IMG/VR virus record: IMGVR_UViG_3300030118_002680
Span: 1-59,276 of that record
Length of the DNA: 59,276 nt
Direction: 5' to 3' (one strand)
From: a virus
Below the pieces are notes generated by a model, which saw only the letters and a program-made list of their open reading frames with translations, was not told the DNA's origin and searched no databases. A program made the position numbers and the translations under genes. Shown in pieces: positions 12,897-22,600 of the stretch; the stretch's first letter is position 1, and each line of letters begins with the position of its first letter.

Positions 12897-12985
12897 GTAT
12901 ACGAGGGCTAAAAAGTTAACAAAGTATGCAAGTGACTGATAATCAAGACTAAACTTAACAGAAAGTTGACAGAAAGTCAACAGCG
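12897..12985 (+). repeat. Composite iteron/palindrome element, copy 2
   Basis: GTATACGA (12897-12904) is followed 17 bp later by AGTTAACAAAG (12914). TGATAATCAAGAC (12937-12949) is the exact reverse complement of a 13-bp segment of copy 1 (2741-2753). Three iterons start at 12953, 12964 and 12975, each 11 bp apart (ACTTAACAGAA, AGTTGACAGAA, AGTCAACAG). It ends 12 bp before the primase-helicase ATG. Candidate origin of replication or operator; no TTTG-type promoter was seen here. Confidence 0.75.
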
Positions 12986-12997
12986 AACCACTAAAAT

Positions 12998-15418
12998 ATG
13001 ACATCAGAACAGAAGATTACTATATTTAAAAACATAAAAGAGACAGACACACCATTCCACAGACCTGTCAAACACATACTTAAAAGAATCAAAGACGGCT
13101 CAACCAAAGAGCTAGTCAAACAAATCAGAGCAGAGAAAAGAAAAGCAGAACGCAACGAGCTGAAGAAGAATCTACCTGCCATTTGTTTCTCAGGAATATT
13201 TAACAAGCGTAACGATACATCCATCCAAGAACACACAGGGATTATATGTCTTGACTTTGATGGGTACGAAAAGAACAAAGACTTACTGCAGGACAAAGAG
13301 AACCTGACCAAGAACAATTTTGTTTACTCGGTTTTCATTTCTCCATCAGGCTTAGGTCTAAAGGTATTGGTCAAGATACCAAAGGACGCAGAGAATCATA
13401 TCAATTACTTCAATGCATTATCAAAACACTTCGACAACCCACACTTTGATGAGACATGTAAGAATGTATCTCGTGTATGCTATGAAAGTTATGACCCCCT
13501 TATATATATAAATGAGAACTCAAGCGAGTGGGACAAGATAGAGGAGAAAGAATACCAAGAGAAACATTCTTTGCGTGACCTACCTACGATACCAATCACA
13601 GATGAGAATAAGATTGTAGATATACTTACGAAGTGGTGGGTAAAAAAATATCCAATGAATGAAGGGCAAAGAAACAATAACACTTTTGTATTGGCATCAG
13701 CGTTCAATGACTTTGGAATCAATAAGTCCTTAGCTAGCTATGTTCTTACTAACTATCAAACAAAAGACTTTGGTGAGAGAGAGATACAAAGAACTATAGA
13801 TTCAGCTTATGCACAGACCCAAAACTTTGGGACGAAATACTATGAGGATGACGAAAGAATAAATACCATCAAGCTAAAGCTTAGAAGAGGTGTATCGAAA
13901 AAGGAAATCAAAAGTCAGTTGATGGATACAGAAGTTGAAGCAAGTGTTATCGATGCTGTACTTCAAAGAGTTGATGAAGAAAATAAAGAACAAAAGTTTT
14001 GGTCGAAGAGTGATAAGGGTGTAATAAAAATAGTACACATCTTGTTCAAACAATTCTTAGAGGACAACGGATTCTATAAGTATTGTCCTGAGGGTAGCAA
14101 GAACTATGTATTTGTTAAGGTAACTAATAACCTCATCGACCATACTGATGAAAAACAAATCAAAGACTTTGTGTTGAATCATTTGTTTCAGCTAGATGAC
14201 GCAAACATTTACAACTACTTTGCTGATAACACTAGGTTCTTCAAAGATGAGTTCTTATCGATGTTATCTACCATAGATATATATTTCATCGAAGATACTA
14301 AGAACACCTCTTATTTGTACTTTAAAAACTGCGCAGTCAAGATTACGCAAGACACTTTAGATATACTAGACTACTTAGATTTAGGTGGGTATGTTTGGAA
14401 AGACCATGTGATAAATAGAAACTTCAATGTGTGTGACTATGACGGAGCTGACTACAAGAAGTTCGTATATAATATATGCAAGAGAGAAGATGACCGAGTA
14501 AAGTCTATGGAATCTACGATAGGTTTCTTAATGCAGGGACACAAGAACCTCAGCTATTGTCCTGCTGTAATACTGAATGATGAAGTTATATCTGACAACC
14601 CTGAAGGTGGGACAGGTAAAGGAATATTCATGAATGCTTTGGCTCAGATGAAAAAGGTTGTGACTATAGATGGAAAATCTTTTTTCTTTGAACGAAGCTT
14701 CGCTTATCAATTGGTATCAGCCGACACACAGATACTAGTATTTGATGATGTGAAAAAAGCATTTGACTTTGAAAGGTTGTTCTCCGTAGTAACTGAAGGC
14801 TTAACCTTAGAAAAGAAAAACAAAGACGCTATCAAGATACCATTTAGTAAATCACCTAAGATAGCTATCACAACTAACTATGCCATCAAAGGTGCAGGTA
14901 ATTCTTTTGCACGAAGAAAGTGGGAGCTTGAACTACATCAGCATTATAATAAAAACTTTACACCCTTAGATGAATTCAAGAAGTTAATGTTTGGAGATTG
15001 GGATGACAACGAGTGGTGTAAGTTTGATAACTACATGATTAGCTGTCTTCAATTATATTTAGGTGAAGGATTAGTTAAAAGTAAATTCGTAAATTTAAAG
15101 ATAAGACAACTATCTGCTGAGACTTGTCATGACTTTATCGAATGGTGTGGAGTCATCAATGGTTCTATAGCTAATGAAAAACTTAGAGTAGATACAAAGA
15201 TAAACCTTCAGGATTGTTACTATGATTTCATAGAACAATACCCGGACTATGCACCTAAAGCAAAGCTGACAATCTCTCGGATTAGATTTAATAAATGGAT
15301 GGTATCATACGCACACTATCAAACAGGTGGCTCCCCTGACGAAGGAAGAGATGAGCATGGCAGATGGATAAGATTAAAAAGAATAGACGAACTTAACACA
15401 CAAACCAAACTATTATGA
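12998..15418 (+). CDS. VirE_N/BT4734-type primase fused to SF3-like helicase
   Basis: An 806-aa replication protein with three parts. The N-terminal VirE_N/BT4734-like domain (about 20-200) contains HTGIICLDFDGYEKNKDL and SPSGLGLKVLVKI, the primase-related metal-site segments. A PriCT-like helical linker follows (about 210-300; GQRNNNTFVLASAFNDFG). The helicase domain has Walker A EGGTGKG (K541; the usual Ser/Thr after Lys is Gly), Walker B VFDD (D583, D584) and TTNYAIKGAGNSFARRKWEL as sensor/arginine-finger region. It probably primes and unwinds DNA at the fork. It starts 12 bp after composite element copy 2. This domain order is typical of Bacteroidota mobile elements and phages. Confidence 0.85.
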   Translation: MTSEQKITIFKNIKETDTPFHRPVKHILKRIKDGSTKELVKQIRAEKRKAERNELKKNLPAICFSGIFNKRNDTSIQEHTGIICLDFDGYEKNKDLLQDKENLTKNNFVYSVFISPSGLGLKVLVKIPKDAENHINYFNALSKHFDNPHFDETCKNVSRVCYESYDPLIYINENSSEWDKIEEKEYQEKHSLRDLPTIPITDENKIVDILTKWWVKKYPMNEGQRNNNTFVLASAFNDFGINKSLASYVLTNYQTKDFGEREIQRTIDSAYAQTQNFGTKYYEDDERINTIKLKLRRGVSKKEIKSQLMDTEVEASVIDAVLQRVDEENKEQKFWSKSDKGVIKIVHILFKQFLEDNGFYKYCPEGSKNYVFVKVTNNLIDHTDEKQIKDFVLNHLFQLDDANIYNYFADNTRFFKDEFLSMLSTIDIYFIEDTKNTSYLYFKNCAVKITQDTLDILDYLDLGGYVWKDHVINRNFNVCDYDGADYKKFVYNICKREDDRVKSMESTIGFLMQGHKNLSYCPAVILNDEVISDNPEGGTGKGIFMNALAQMKKVVTIDGKSFFFERSFAYQLVSADTQILVFDDVKKAFDFERLFSVVTEGLTLEKKNKDAIKIPFSKSPKIAITTNYAIKGAGNSFARRKWELELHQHYNKNFTPLDEFKKLMFGDWDDNEWCKFDNYMISCLQLYLGEGLVKSKFVNLKIRQLSAETCHDFIEWCGVINGSIANEKLRVDTKINLQDCYYDFIEQYPDYAPKAKLTISRIRFNKWMVSYAHYQTGGSPDEGRDEHGRWIRLKRIDELNTQTKLL

Positions 15419-15645
15419 ACCTAGAAGAATATGTAGACGTAGCACATAGAAACTCCTATGATGTTATTATAAACAATAAAGATGCAAAGAACTTAATCGT
15501 AAGAGATGATGGGTATTTTATTCACCATCCTGCTGAACCTGTAACTAAAGATGTACTTGAAGATTTGAAGATGTACTTTAGTGAGATGGAGGAGTTTGAG
15601 AAATGCATAGAGATAATGAAATATATAGATGAAAACATTGATTGA
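15415..15645 (+). CDS. Hypothetical protein (76 aa)
   Basis: ATGA overlap with the helicase stop. Acidic helical protein (LEDLKMYFSEMEEFEKCIEI) with a short beta hairpin before it. No family recognised; translationally coupled to the primase-helicase. Confidence 0.65.
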   Translation: MNLEEYVDVAHRNSYDVIINNKDAKNLIVRDDGYFIHHPAEPVTKDVLEDLKMYFSEMEEFEKCIEIMKYIDENID

Positions 15646-15874
15646 TTTTTCTGACAAAGGTTTTAATGACTATGAATGCTTACAACAAGCAAAGGTATTG
15701 AAGAAGGTTATGTTTAATACCAAAGAAGTAAAGACAGGCAGAGGTAGGAAAGCAATTGTAACACATGAATTTATTTTTAACACAGAAGAAGACGACCAAG
15801 TAAGAGAGAAAATAATAAACACTATAAAACACTATGAAGCTAAGTTGGAGACCATACCAAACAAGAATAATTAA
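15629..15874 (+). CDS. Hypothetical protein (81 aa)
   Basis: Overlaps the upstream gene by 17 nt and the SF2 helicase gene by 41 nt. Begins MKTLIDFSDKGFNDYECLQQ; basic KTGRGRKAIV loop, then an acidic helix. No family recognised. Confidence 0.6.
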   Translation: MKTLIDFSDKGFNDYECLQQAKVLKKVMFNTKEVKTGRGRKAIVTHEFIFNTEEDDQVREKIINTIKHYEAKLETIPNKNN

Positions 15875-17069
15875 TAAGGCACGAGAAGTCCTACACAAGT
15901 ATAGGTTTGTTTATCTAGCTATGGAAGTTAGAACAGGAAAGACCTTGACTGCATTGGGTACAGCTCAAGCTTGTGCTTTTAGGAATGTAGTATTCTTAAC
16001 TAAGAAGAAAGCTATATCATCTATAACAAATGACTATGAGTTACTGAATCCTAACTTCAAGTTTGATGTTATCAATTATGAATCAATGCATAAGTTACTA
16101 ATCAATCGATGTGACTTCTTGATACTTGATGAAGCTCATGGATTGGGTGCGTTTCCAAAACCAAGTAAGCGTGCAAAAGCTGTGAGAGATTTTATCAGGA
16201 AATATAATTGTGCTGTTTGCTTGATGTCAGGGACACCAACACCTGAAAGCTATAGTCAAATGTATCACCAAGTATATGGTATACCTGCCAATCCTTTCAA
16301 TCATTTCAAAAACTTCTATGCTTTTGCTACGGACTATGTTAAGGTTACAAGAAAGAAAATAAACTCTCTATATATAAATGATTACAGCAATGCCAAGACT
16401 AGTGTGTTACGAACTATGGAACCCTATACTATAAAGTATACACAGAAAGAAGCAGGTTTCAAAGTACAAACTACCGAACAGGTAATGAAAGTAAAGATGA
16501 ATGATGCAACATATCAGATAGCAAAGAAACTTAAAAGGCACCACATCGTAGAGGGTAAAGAAGAAATTATATTAGGTGACACACCTGCGAAGCTGATGAA
16601 TAAATTGCACCAATTATATTCAGGTACAATTATATTTGAATCTAACAATGCTACCACTCTTGATTTGAGTAAAGCAGAGTTCATCAAAGAACATTTTAAA
16701 GGAAAGAAGATAGCAATATTCTATAAGTTCCGTCAAGAATTAAAAGCTTTGAAGGAAGTTTTTAGTGGTACTTTAACTACAGAGCTAGATGAATTTAATT
16801 CTACGGACAAGTGTATTGCTCTTCAGATTGTTAGTGGGAGGGAAGGCATAAGCCTTTCAAAAGCTGAGTGTTTAGTTTATTATAACATAGACTTCTCGGC
16901 TACCTCCTATTGGCAATCAAGAGATAGGATGACAACCAAAGAACGATTGAAGAATAATGTGTATTGGATTTTTGCTGACGATGGTATAGAGAATGATATA
17001 TATAAGACAGTAATAAAGAAGAAAGACTACACAGTAAATCACTTCAAGAAGGATTTGTTATCTTTGTAA
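15834..17069 (+). CDS. SF2 DNA helicase (DEAH-box)
   Basis: The 411-aa protein has the ordered SF2 motifs. RPYQ (Q-motif-like, 6-9) precedes motif I EVRTGKT (31-37, K36). Motif II is DEAH (99-102) and motif III is SGTP (132-135). In domain 2, motif V-like GREGISLSKAE is followed by motif VI QSRDRMTTKER. It resembles compact phage SNF2/RecG-like helicases that remodel forks or D-loops. It overlaps the preceding gene, so it is part of the replication operon. Confidence 0.85.
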   Translation: MKLSWRPYQTRIINKAREVLHKYRFVYLAMEVRTGKTLTALGTAQACAFRNVVFLTKKKAISSITNDYELLNPNFKFDVINYESMHKLLINRCDFLILDEAHGLGAFPKPSKRAKAVRDFIRKYNCAVCLMSGTPTPESYSQMYHQVYGIPANPFNHFKNFYAFATDYVKVTRKKINSLYINDYSNAKTSVLRTMEPYTIKYTQKEAGFKVQTTEQVMKVKMNDATYQIAKKLKRHHIVEGKEEIILGDTPAKLMNKLHQLYSGTIIFESNNATTLDLSKAEFIKEHFKGKKIAIFYKFRQELKALKEVFSGTLTTELDEFNSTDKCIALQIVSGREGISLSKAECLVYYNIDFSATSYWQSRDRMTTKERLKNNVYWIFADDGIENDIYKTVIKKKDYTVNHFKKDLLSL

Positions 17070-17070
17070 C

Positions 17071-17277
17071 ATGAGGTTTATTAAGTTTCTCTTGGTTTGG
17101 ATTAGCCAAAACTTAGCAATTCCTTTTTGGGTTGTTGGTCACATACATTTATCCATCCATGATTTTCATGACCTCTACGAGCTACTAAGTTCTATAGCCA
17201 TGAACATTATAGTAGCCGTTGGATTTTTAATTGACTATAATAATGACCGAACAACAAATACAAAGGAAAAGAATTAA
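17071..17277 (+). CDS. Two-pass small membrane protein (68 aa)
   Basis: Two hydrophobic stretches (IKFLLVWISQNLAIPFWVVG and LLSSIAMNIIVAVGFLI) are joined by a short His-rich loop (HIHLSIHDFHD) that could bind metal. Basic C-terminus. Probably sits in the host inner membrane. No family recognised. Confidence 0.65.
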   Translation: MRFIKFLLVWISQNLAIPFWVVGHIHLSIHDFHDLYELLSSIAMNIIVAVGFLIDYNNDRTTNTKEKN

Positions 17278-17482
17278 GGAACTTGAGAGTGAAGGTTATT
17301 ATGTAATAAAGCTAACTGTGACTAACAAGAATGGTATACCTGATTTGATTGCTATACCTCGAGACTCACAAGTTTTATTTGTAGAATGTAAAAGGAAGGA
17401 CGGAAAGTTATCCGAGCTTCAGAAATATAGAATAAAAGAATTAAAAGATTATGCTAAGACAGAAGTATATAGGGGAGGTTAA
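17243..17482 (+). CDS. VRR-NUC (PD-(D/E)XK) nuclease, minimal (79 aa)
   Basis: Start chosen at the ATG of MTEQQIQRKR (17243); an ATG four codons upstream is possible. The protein is a bare VRR-NUC domain: LTVTNKNGIPDLIAI with the catalytic Asp, then VLFVECKRKDGKLSELQ with the E-x-K pair. These short phage enzymes cut branched or flapped DNA, and the domain is shared with FAN1. It overlaps the genes on both sides. Confidence 0.8.
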   Translation: MTEQQIQRKRIKELESEGYYVIKLTVTNKNGIPDLIAIPRDSQVLFVECKRKDGKLSELQKYRIKELKDYAKTEVYRGG

Positions 17483-17822
17483 ACACTACGAGGTAGATGA
17501 TTACTTTGTAGATAAGATTAGAGACTTACCCACTAAGGTTGGGTTTGATATTGCTAAACAAATTGACCGAGCTGCTTCTGACTTGCCTGAATTAGATTTT
17601 TGGGAACAACAAGTAGCCGTTGTAACCCACGCTTTAAATCAACCCATGTATTTTGTAGTGGAATATATTCATTCCGAAGATGTAGCTCCTGTATTTTTAG
17701 ACTTACATCAAATAGAAGTAGATGACTACTTAGATTATTATAATGAAAACAAAGCAATTAAATTAAATCAATACACATATGATTACAGATGCACAGATAC
17801 GATACCTGAAGAAGATAGTTGA
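17451..17822 (+). CDS. Hypothetical protein (123 aa)
   Basis: Begins MLRQKYIGEVKHYEVDD. Acidic alpha/beta protein ending in a Tyr/Asp-rich tail. A middle segment (QPMYFVVEYIHSEDVAPVFL) looks like paired strands. No family recognised. Its 3' end overlaps the next gene by 44 nt, so its exact limits are uncertain. Confidence 0.55.
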   Translation: MLRQKYIGEVKHYEVDDYFVDKIRDLPTKVGFDIAKQIDRAASDLPELDFWEQQVAVVTHALNQPMYFVVEYIHSEDVAPVFLDLHQIEVDDYLDYYNENKAIKLNQYTYDYRCTDTIPEEDS

Positions 17823-18222
17823 TAATGAATTCAATGTAGATATTCTTGAAAAGAAAAGAACACGAACTCTAGTAGATGCCCGGCTAGTATATAGTTATAT
17901 ATTAAGACAGAGAGGAGTGGGGTTAGTTAGAATAGCTGAATCAATAAATAAAAACCACGCTACTATTGTATATCTCCTGAAGAATGCCACCTCTTATTTC
18001 AAACAAGATGAAGATTTAAACTTCCGATATGAGAATTGTAAGAGTCTTTTTGAAAGCCATCACTCTCCTATCATGGACATGACTCGCAGAGAAATATTAA
18101 GGCTATATGTCAAGCTAGATTCTCAATATGACATGCTAATAAAACATAATGAAGAGTTGCAGGAAGAGAACACTCAACTAAAAAAAACCATAGAAGAGCT
18201 AGATTTATCAAAAAATTATTAA
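17779..18222 (+). CDS. Second DnaA domain-IV-like protein with coiled coil (147 aa)
   Basis: TRTLVDARLVYSYILRQRG (28-46) and IAESINKNHATIVYLL (52-67) match DnaA domain IV, with NKNHATIVYLL as the signature helix. Residues about 110-143 form a coiled coil (MLIKHNEELQEENTQLKK) likely to drive dimerisation. No ATPase domain is present. Together with the 97-aa protein at 10468, the phage encodes two stand-alone DnaA-type DNA-binding modules. A role in binding the tandem iterons as a dimer is inferred. Confidence 0.7.
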   Translation: MITDAQIRYLKKIVDNEFNVDILEKKRTRTLVDARLVYSYILRQRGVGLVRIAESINKNHATIVYLLKNATSYFKQDEDLNFRYENCKSLFESHHSPIMDMTRREILRLYVKLDSQYDMLIKHNEELQEENTQLKKTIEELDLSKNY

Positions 18223-18238
18223 TAAATTAGACAACTGT

Positions 18239-18469
18239 ATGGAATATACAATAAAGGACATTGATAAAATAGCCGAGTTTAAAACTTGGACTACGAAACA
18301 AAAGCTTGATGAACTCCTAAGACTAGACTGCCGTCAGTATTGTAACTTAGGTAAGGACTCTACGAATCAAGAGAGAGAAGAAGTCAAGAAAAAATCACGC
18401 AGAATATATCGTTTAATTAAAAGGATAGACAAAGAGCTAGGCGAAAAGTTCTTACACTATATGGATTAG
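18239..18469 (+). CDS. Hypothetical protein (76 aa)
   Basis: A small helical basic protein. Segment CRQYCNLGKDSTNQEREEVK resembles a motif in small conserved phage proteins of unknown function. No domain recognised. It lies in a compact run of small genes. Confidence 0.65.
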   Translation: MEYTIKDIDKIAEFKTWTTKQKLDELLRLDCRQYCNLGKDSTNQEREEVKKKSRRIYRLIKRIDKELGEKFLHYMD

Positions 18470-18473
18470 AACC

Positions 18474-18662
18474 ATGGTAATTACAGCATTGGAGCAAGAG
18501 AGATTAACTTACATCAATACGTTGATGCAGGAACTCCACTCTGATAATGTAATTATATATGAGTCTTTGTGTGACCGAGAATATGTAGATACCAAGTTAG
18601 CTATAGATAGAATTCAAGAAAGGTTAAAGAACCTTAGCGACTCAATACAAGATGAAATCTAA
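18474..18662 (+). CDS. Hypothetical protein (62 aa)
   Basis: An acidic helical protein (TALEQERLTYINTLMQELHS). It overlaps the HNH gene by 11 nt. No family recognised. Confidence 0.55.
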   Translation: MVITALEQERLTYINTLMQELHSDNVIIYESLCDREYVDTKLAIDRIQERLKNLSDSIQDEI

Positions 18663-19044
18663 AACATGTAGAGAGTGCAAGAAAGATTTACCTGAAACTG
18701 AATTTTATTTTAGTGGTCATGTTACTTTAAAAGGAAAAAAAATTAGAGACACTTTATGTAAGTCGTGTAAAGTTGCATACAAAAAAAAGAGAAGAAGAGG
18801 ATTAAGAAAATGGTTGTCTGAAATAAAATCCAATATGGCGTGTAGCAAATGTGGATACTCAAAAGAAACCAACCCTTCATTCAAACCAACAGGACTTACG
18901 TTTCATCACCCACAAAACAACAAAGGGTTTTGGATTGGAGATGCTAGCTCAAAGGGTTATTCAAAAGAAAGTGTACTAAAAGAAATAGATAAGTGTGTGT
19001 GCCTTTGTGTAAGGTGCCATGCTGAAATACATAATCATGAGTAG
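18652..19044 (+). CDS. HNH endonuclease-like protein (130 aa)
   Basis: Cys pairs CRECKKDL and CKSC in the first 45 residues form a zinc ribbon. A second CSKCGY pairs with a CLCVRCHAEIH helix. TGLTFHHPQNNKG provides the HH and Asn of the HNH core, and the terminal CHAEIH supplies the last His. This layout matches phage HNH nucleases. Some are free-standing homing endonucleases, others act in packaging or host-DNA breakdown. The position near the end of the early operon does not settle which. Confidence 0.75.
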   Translation: MKSKTCRECKKDLPETEFYFSGHVTLKGKKIRDTLCKSCKVAYKKKRRRGLRKWLSEIKSNMACSKCGYSKETNPSFKPTGLTFHHPQNNKGFWIGDASSKGYSKESVLKEIDKCVCLCVRCHAEIHNHE

Positions 19045-19132
19045 GAAATATAAAAATAAAATGAGAGCTTTATTCATAAGCTATCTAGGAGTAATAGTAA
19101 CCTTGTTCTACATTTACCTGACAAGAACATGA
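19037..19132 (+). CDS. Tiny single-pass membrane protein (31 aa)
   Basis: Starts within the end of the HNH gene and ends in an ATGA overlap with the next gene. Basic start (MSRKYKNKMRA) followed by LFISYLGVIVTLFYIYL, a transmembrane helix. Coupling at both ends supports translation. Confidence 0.5.
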   Translation: MSRKYKNKMRALFISYLGVIVTLFYIYLTRT

Positions 19133-19542
19133 GGTTTGAACAAGACAAGGATTTAAAGCGTGAGAAAAAAGCAATAGAATATTTTGTAAAAAGATTTCAA
19201 GGGTCATACAAAAAACTTGGACCCAACGATGTGGACTACAAAGTCTTTGATAAAGATGACAATCTTATTGCCTACGCTGAGGTGAAAGGAAGGTACAGAA
19301 GTATAGCTAGTTGTTATCCTCTGCCTATTGCATGTCGTAAAGTTGTAAAGCTATGTGACAAACGATTGAATCCTGTTATGATATGGGCTTGTGATGATGG
19401 TATAGTATATGGTCAACCTGCACAGCTTGATGGATATGTAAAGTGGGGTGGAAGAAAACCAAGAGAGGGAGCTGTCAATGACCAAGAGTTAATGATATAC
19501 TATGACAAACAAAAAACACTAAGATATTTTAGATACTACTAA
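19129..19542 (+). CDS. Putative PD-(D/E)XK nuclease (137 aa)
   Basis: VDYKVFDKDD and then IAYAEVKGRYRS fit a PD-(D/E)XK core (Asp, then E-x-K). An RFQGSYKKLGP segment precedes it, and a WACDDGIVYGQ strand pair follows. Similar small proteins act as resolvases or endonucleases. Last gene of the plus-strand operon; its stop codon overlaps that of the converging 45-aa gene. Confidence 0.6.
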   Translation: MRFEQDKDLKREKKAIEYFVKRFQGSYKKLGPNDVDYKVFDKDDNLIAYAEVKGRYRSIASCYPLPIACRKVVKLCDKRLNPVMIWACDDGIVYGQPAQLDGYVKWGGRKPREGAVNDQELMIYYDKQKTLRYFRYY

Positions 19543-19676
19543 GGCTTTAGTCCTCTAGGTTTCTTAGGAGATTTTTTAAATCCATCAGTTGCATAGTACA
19601 ATCTAACTTGTGCGTCAGTAAATACTCTTCCACTTGGACTTTGATTTTTATTTTTTCCTATCTTTTTAAATGGCAT
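19539..19676 (-). CDS. Small basic protein, last gene of the late operon (45 aa)
   Basis: A short Lys-rich protein, MPFKKIGKNKNQSPSGRVFT, ending KKSPKKPRGLKP. It follows the 2828-aa gene by two bases, and its stop overlaps the stop of the converging early gene. It could be a minor virion or DNA-associated protein. No family recognised. Confidence 0.6.
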   Translation of the reverse strand: MPFKKIGKNKNQSPSGRVFTDAQVRLYYATDGFKKSPKKPRGLKP

Positions 19677-19678
19677 AT

Positions 19679-22600
19679 CTATCGTTTAGGTGCAAAGACA
19701 CTTTTTCTTTTGGTGTTACCTTTCGGAGCAAACACCGAGTTCTTGCTCATATTTTTTCTTTGTCTTTGTAATCGTTCTTGCTCTCTGTAATACTCTTCAT
19801 TTAATTCTTGCAGAGTTTTAGTTTTTCTACTACTTGATTTTTTCTTTGGTCCTTCAATCACATAATCAGAAAAATTAAACAATCTTAAAATCTGCGTACC
19901 TACATCACCTCCCTTACCCATTTTCTCTAAGTTATCGATGAACCTAGTTACTTGTGTTGCAGGTAAACCTGTAGTATTAACTATCTCTGTGTATAGTTTA
20001 CCAAAGTTTTCAGCTCGCTTCTTAGGGTCTTTAGTATTCAAAGCTCTTGTCGCTAGCTGTGAGATTCTAGCTATAGACATTAATGGAGCAATACTTTTAC
20101 CTTGTTTACCTGCGTATGGTTTCTGTTGTATTACGTCTACAACCTGATTTACAACATCTCCTATTATGAATAAAGCGTTCAGGTTACCAACAACCATAGC
20201 TCTAACCAAATCTTCTTCATCTTCAGGACGCACAGGTCTAAGAAGTCCCGGCAAACCTAATGCAACATATTGGAACAAAGTAGGTGCAAGTATATGATAT
20301 GTGATAAAGGTTCTAAGATTCTCACTTAACGTACCCTTACCTGCGTTTCTATCCCAAGCTATCAACTTTCTGAATAAGTTACGAGTAGATTGTATTTCTT
20401 TTCTTAAGTATTGTTTAGGTGTAGTTAAGAACATATTCATTCCTCTATATAACGCACCTGATGTTTGATAGAAGTCTCTATCCTGTAAGTCCATAGATTG
20501 CTGTGTTCTCTTGGTATCTTTTTCAAACTTAAGGATAGCTTCTTTCTTTGCTTGGTCTTCAGTTAAACCACGCTTTAATGCTTGGTCTTTGTAATATAAA
20601 TAGTTAGGCATACCTCCAAGATATATAGCTGCCTTGTCACCAAACTTAGTTGAATACATAATAAAGTTTACATAGAAATCCCAATACTGATTAGGAACAA
20701 ACTCCATCATTCCATCTTCTGTGTATGACTCTATTACTCTAGTAATTGATTGTCTGTTTCGGTCTTGCATATAAACAGAGTTCTCTGATATTTCCTTAAA
20801 GGTTTTTTTAATTTGAGGAATATTTTTTAAAGAATACTTTAACCAATTTACATATCCAATATCATTAGCATAAGTAATCATAGATGTCAACTGCTTTATC
20901 ATAACAGTTGGGTTCAAACCAATTCTAGAAAATATAAATAAGTTATTCATCTGATTAATAAACCTGTCTGCTCTATTATTACTAACACCTCTGTTAGCAA
21001 TCTTTGCTAACATATTCTTAATTAATCTGTTTACATATTGTCCATGTATACTTTCAATTGCTTGACTTACTTGCTTGTTTGAAAACATCTTATGAATGTC
21101 TCTTATGGTTTCACCATAAGCTGCAAAGTATTCCATATCTCTTAAGTAAGTTGCCATAACATTCATGTTGTTCATCTCTCTTATAGGAAGATTGTTTTGT
21201 GTTCTAAACTTAGTCGAAGACGCACCTACAGATGTATTCATGATTGATTTATCTGACAACATATCTAATGGTTCTTGCTCTATTGCATTCCCCTCAGGGT
21301 CATTTCTATATATCATACCGGCATAGAACCTGTTCCATGGCATATTAGTTCGGTATAAAGCTTTGTATGTTTTATTATAATGCTCATATAAAGCAGGATA
21401 AAATTCATTTACTTGCCAATCTGCAAACTCTTTTACCTTTTCATCCATATTGGATATCATCTCATCCATTATTCTTTTATAGTCTTCACCAAACGTAGCT
21501 TCAAAAGCTCCTTTGTTTGCAGGGTCTTTGTAAAGATTGTAGTAATACATCATTACATTTTGAGGTAGATGTACTTCGTTTTTAAACAAAACTTTTTTTA
21601 GGTTTTCTTTATTCTTAAGACTTGGGTCTTGCTCGTATGCTTTTTTAGCATCCTCTACAGCTTTTGGGTCTAATAAATAAGTAGCTTTTTTGTCAGGCTT
21701 GTTATTATCTCTAACTTTATTTCTCCATTTCTTTCCATATAATTCCTCAAATTTTTTGGCTATGATATCTTCCTGCTGCATCATTCTAGCTTTAAACTTT
21801 CTGCTTGAAGCATCTACTCTTCCTGTTACCATCTCTTGCAACCTTCCCCCAAACATTTCCCCCGGCAATTTAGATATCAAATCCATCAGACCATCTAAAG
21901 CTTCAGCCTCATTGAAAAACTTTTTAACCCCTGTGTTTATTTTAGTCACAAACTTTTTAAGCACACCTTTAAGTTTATTTTTTTTCTCCTCTAATCTTTG
22001 CTTGTTTTTTAAATCTGCTTCTTTACGCTTACCCTTATCTCCTAAGTCTGCCTTTTCACCTGTTACTTCTTCATAAGCTATGGACGCATTTTTATTATAT
22101 TTATTGTGAGCATCTTCAAGCTCTTGTTTCAACTCGCTTCTACCTTGTTGAACCATTTCTTCTAAAGTTGCTAGAGCTGTATCAAGTGCACCTGTCTTAT
22201 TGACATCAGTATTCTCCATTAACAATGCGTTGTTCAGATTAATTAGAACTTGCAAGTCTACCATTCTATCAAAGTCACCTTCGGTCATTTTAGATTTGGC
22301 AGCTATTTCATTAAACTCCTGAGTTAACGCTTCGTTCTCAGCCTCAATCTGCTGAACTGTAGAGTTCTTACTTAGTCGGTCTTGTTTTATCTTTTGTATT
22401 CTTTCTTTAATTTTTAAACTAATTTTAGCTCCTTTCTTTCTACCTGCTACTTTGGTTTCGTATTTACCATTGAGTATATTTTCAATTTTACTTTCAAGTC
22501 TTGTGTTGTTCTTTTTATTTACAAACTCTAACACCTCCTCGAATATGTTTTCAATATTAGATTCGTTTGCGTTAGTAACTTTTCTTATAAGACTCATGAC

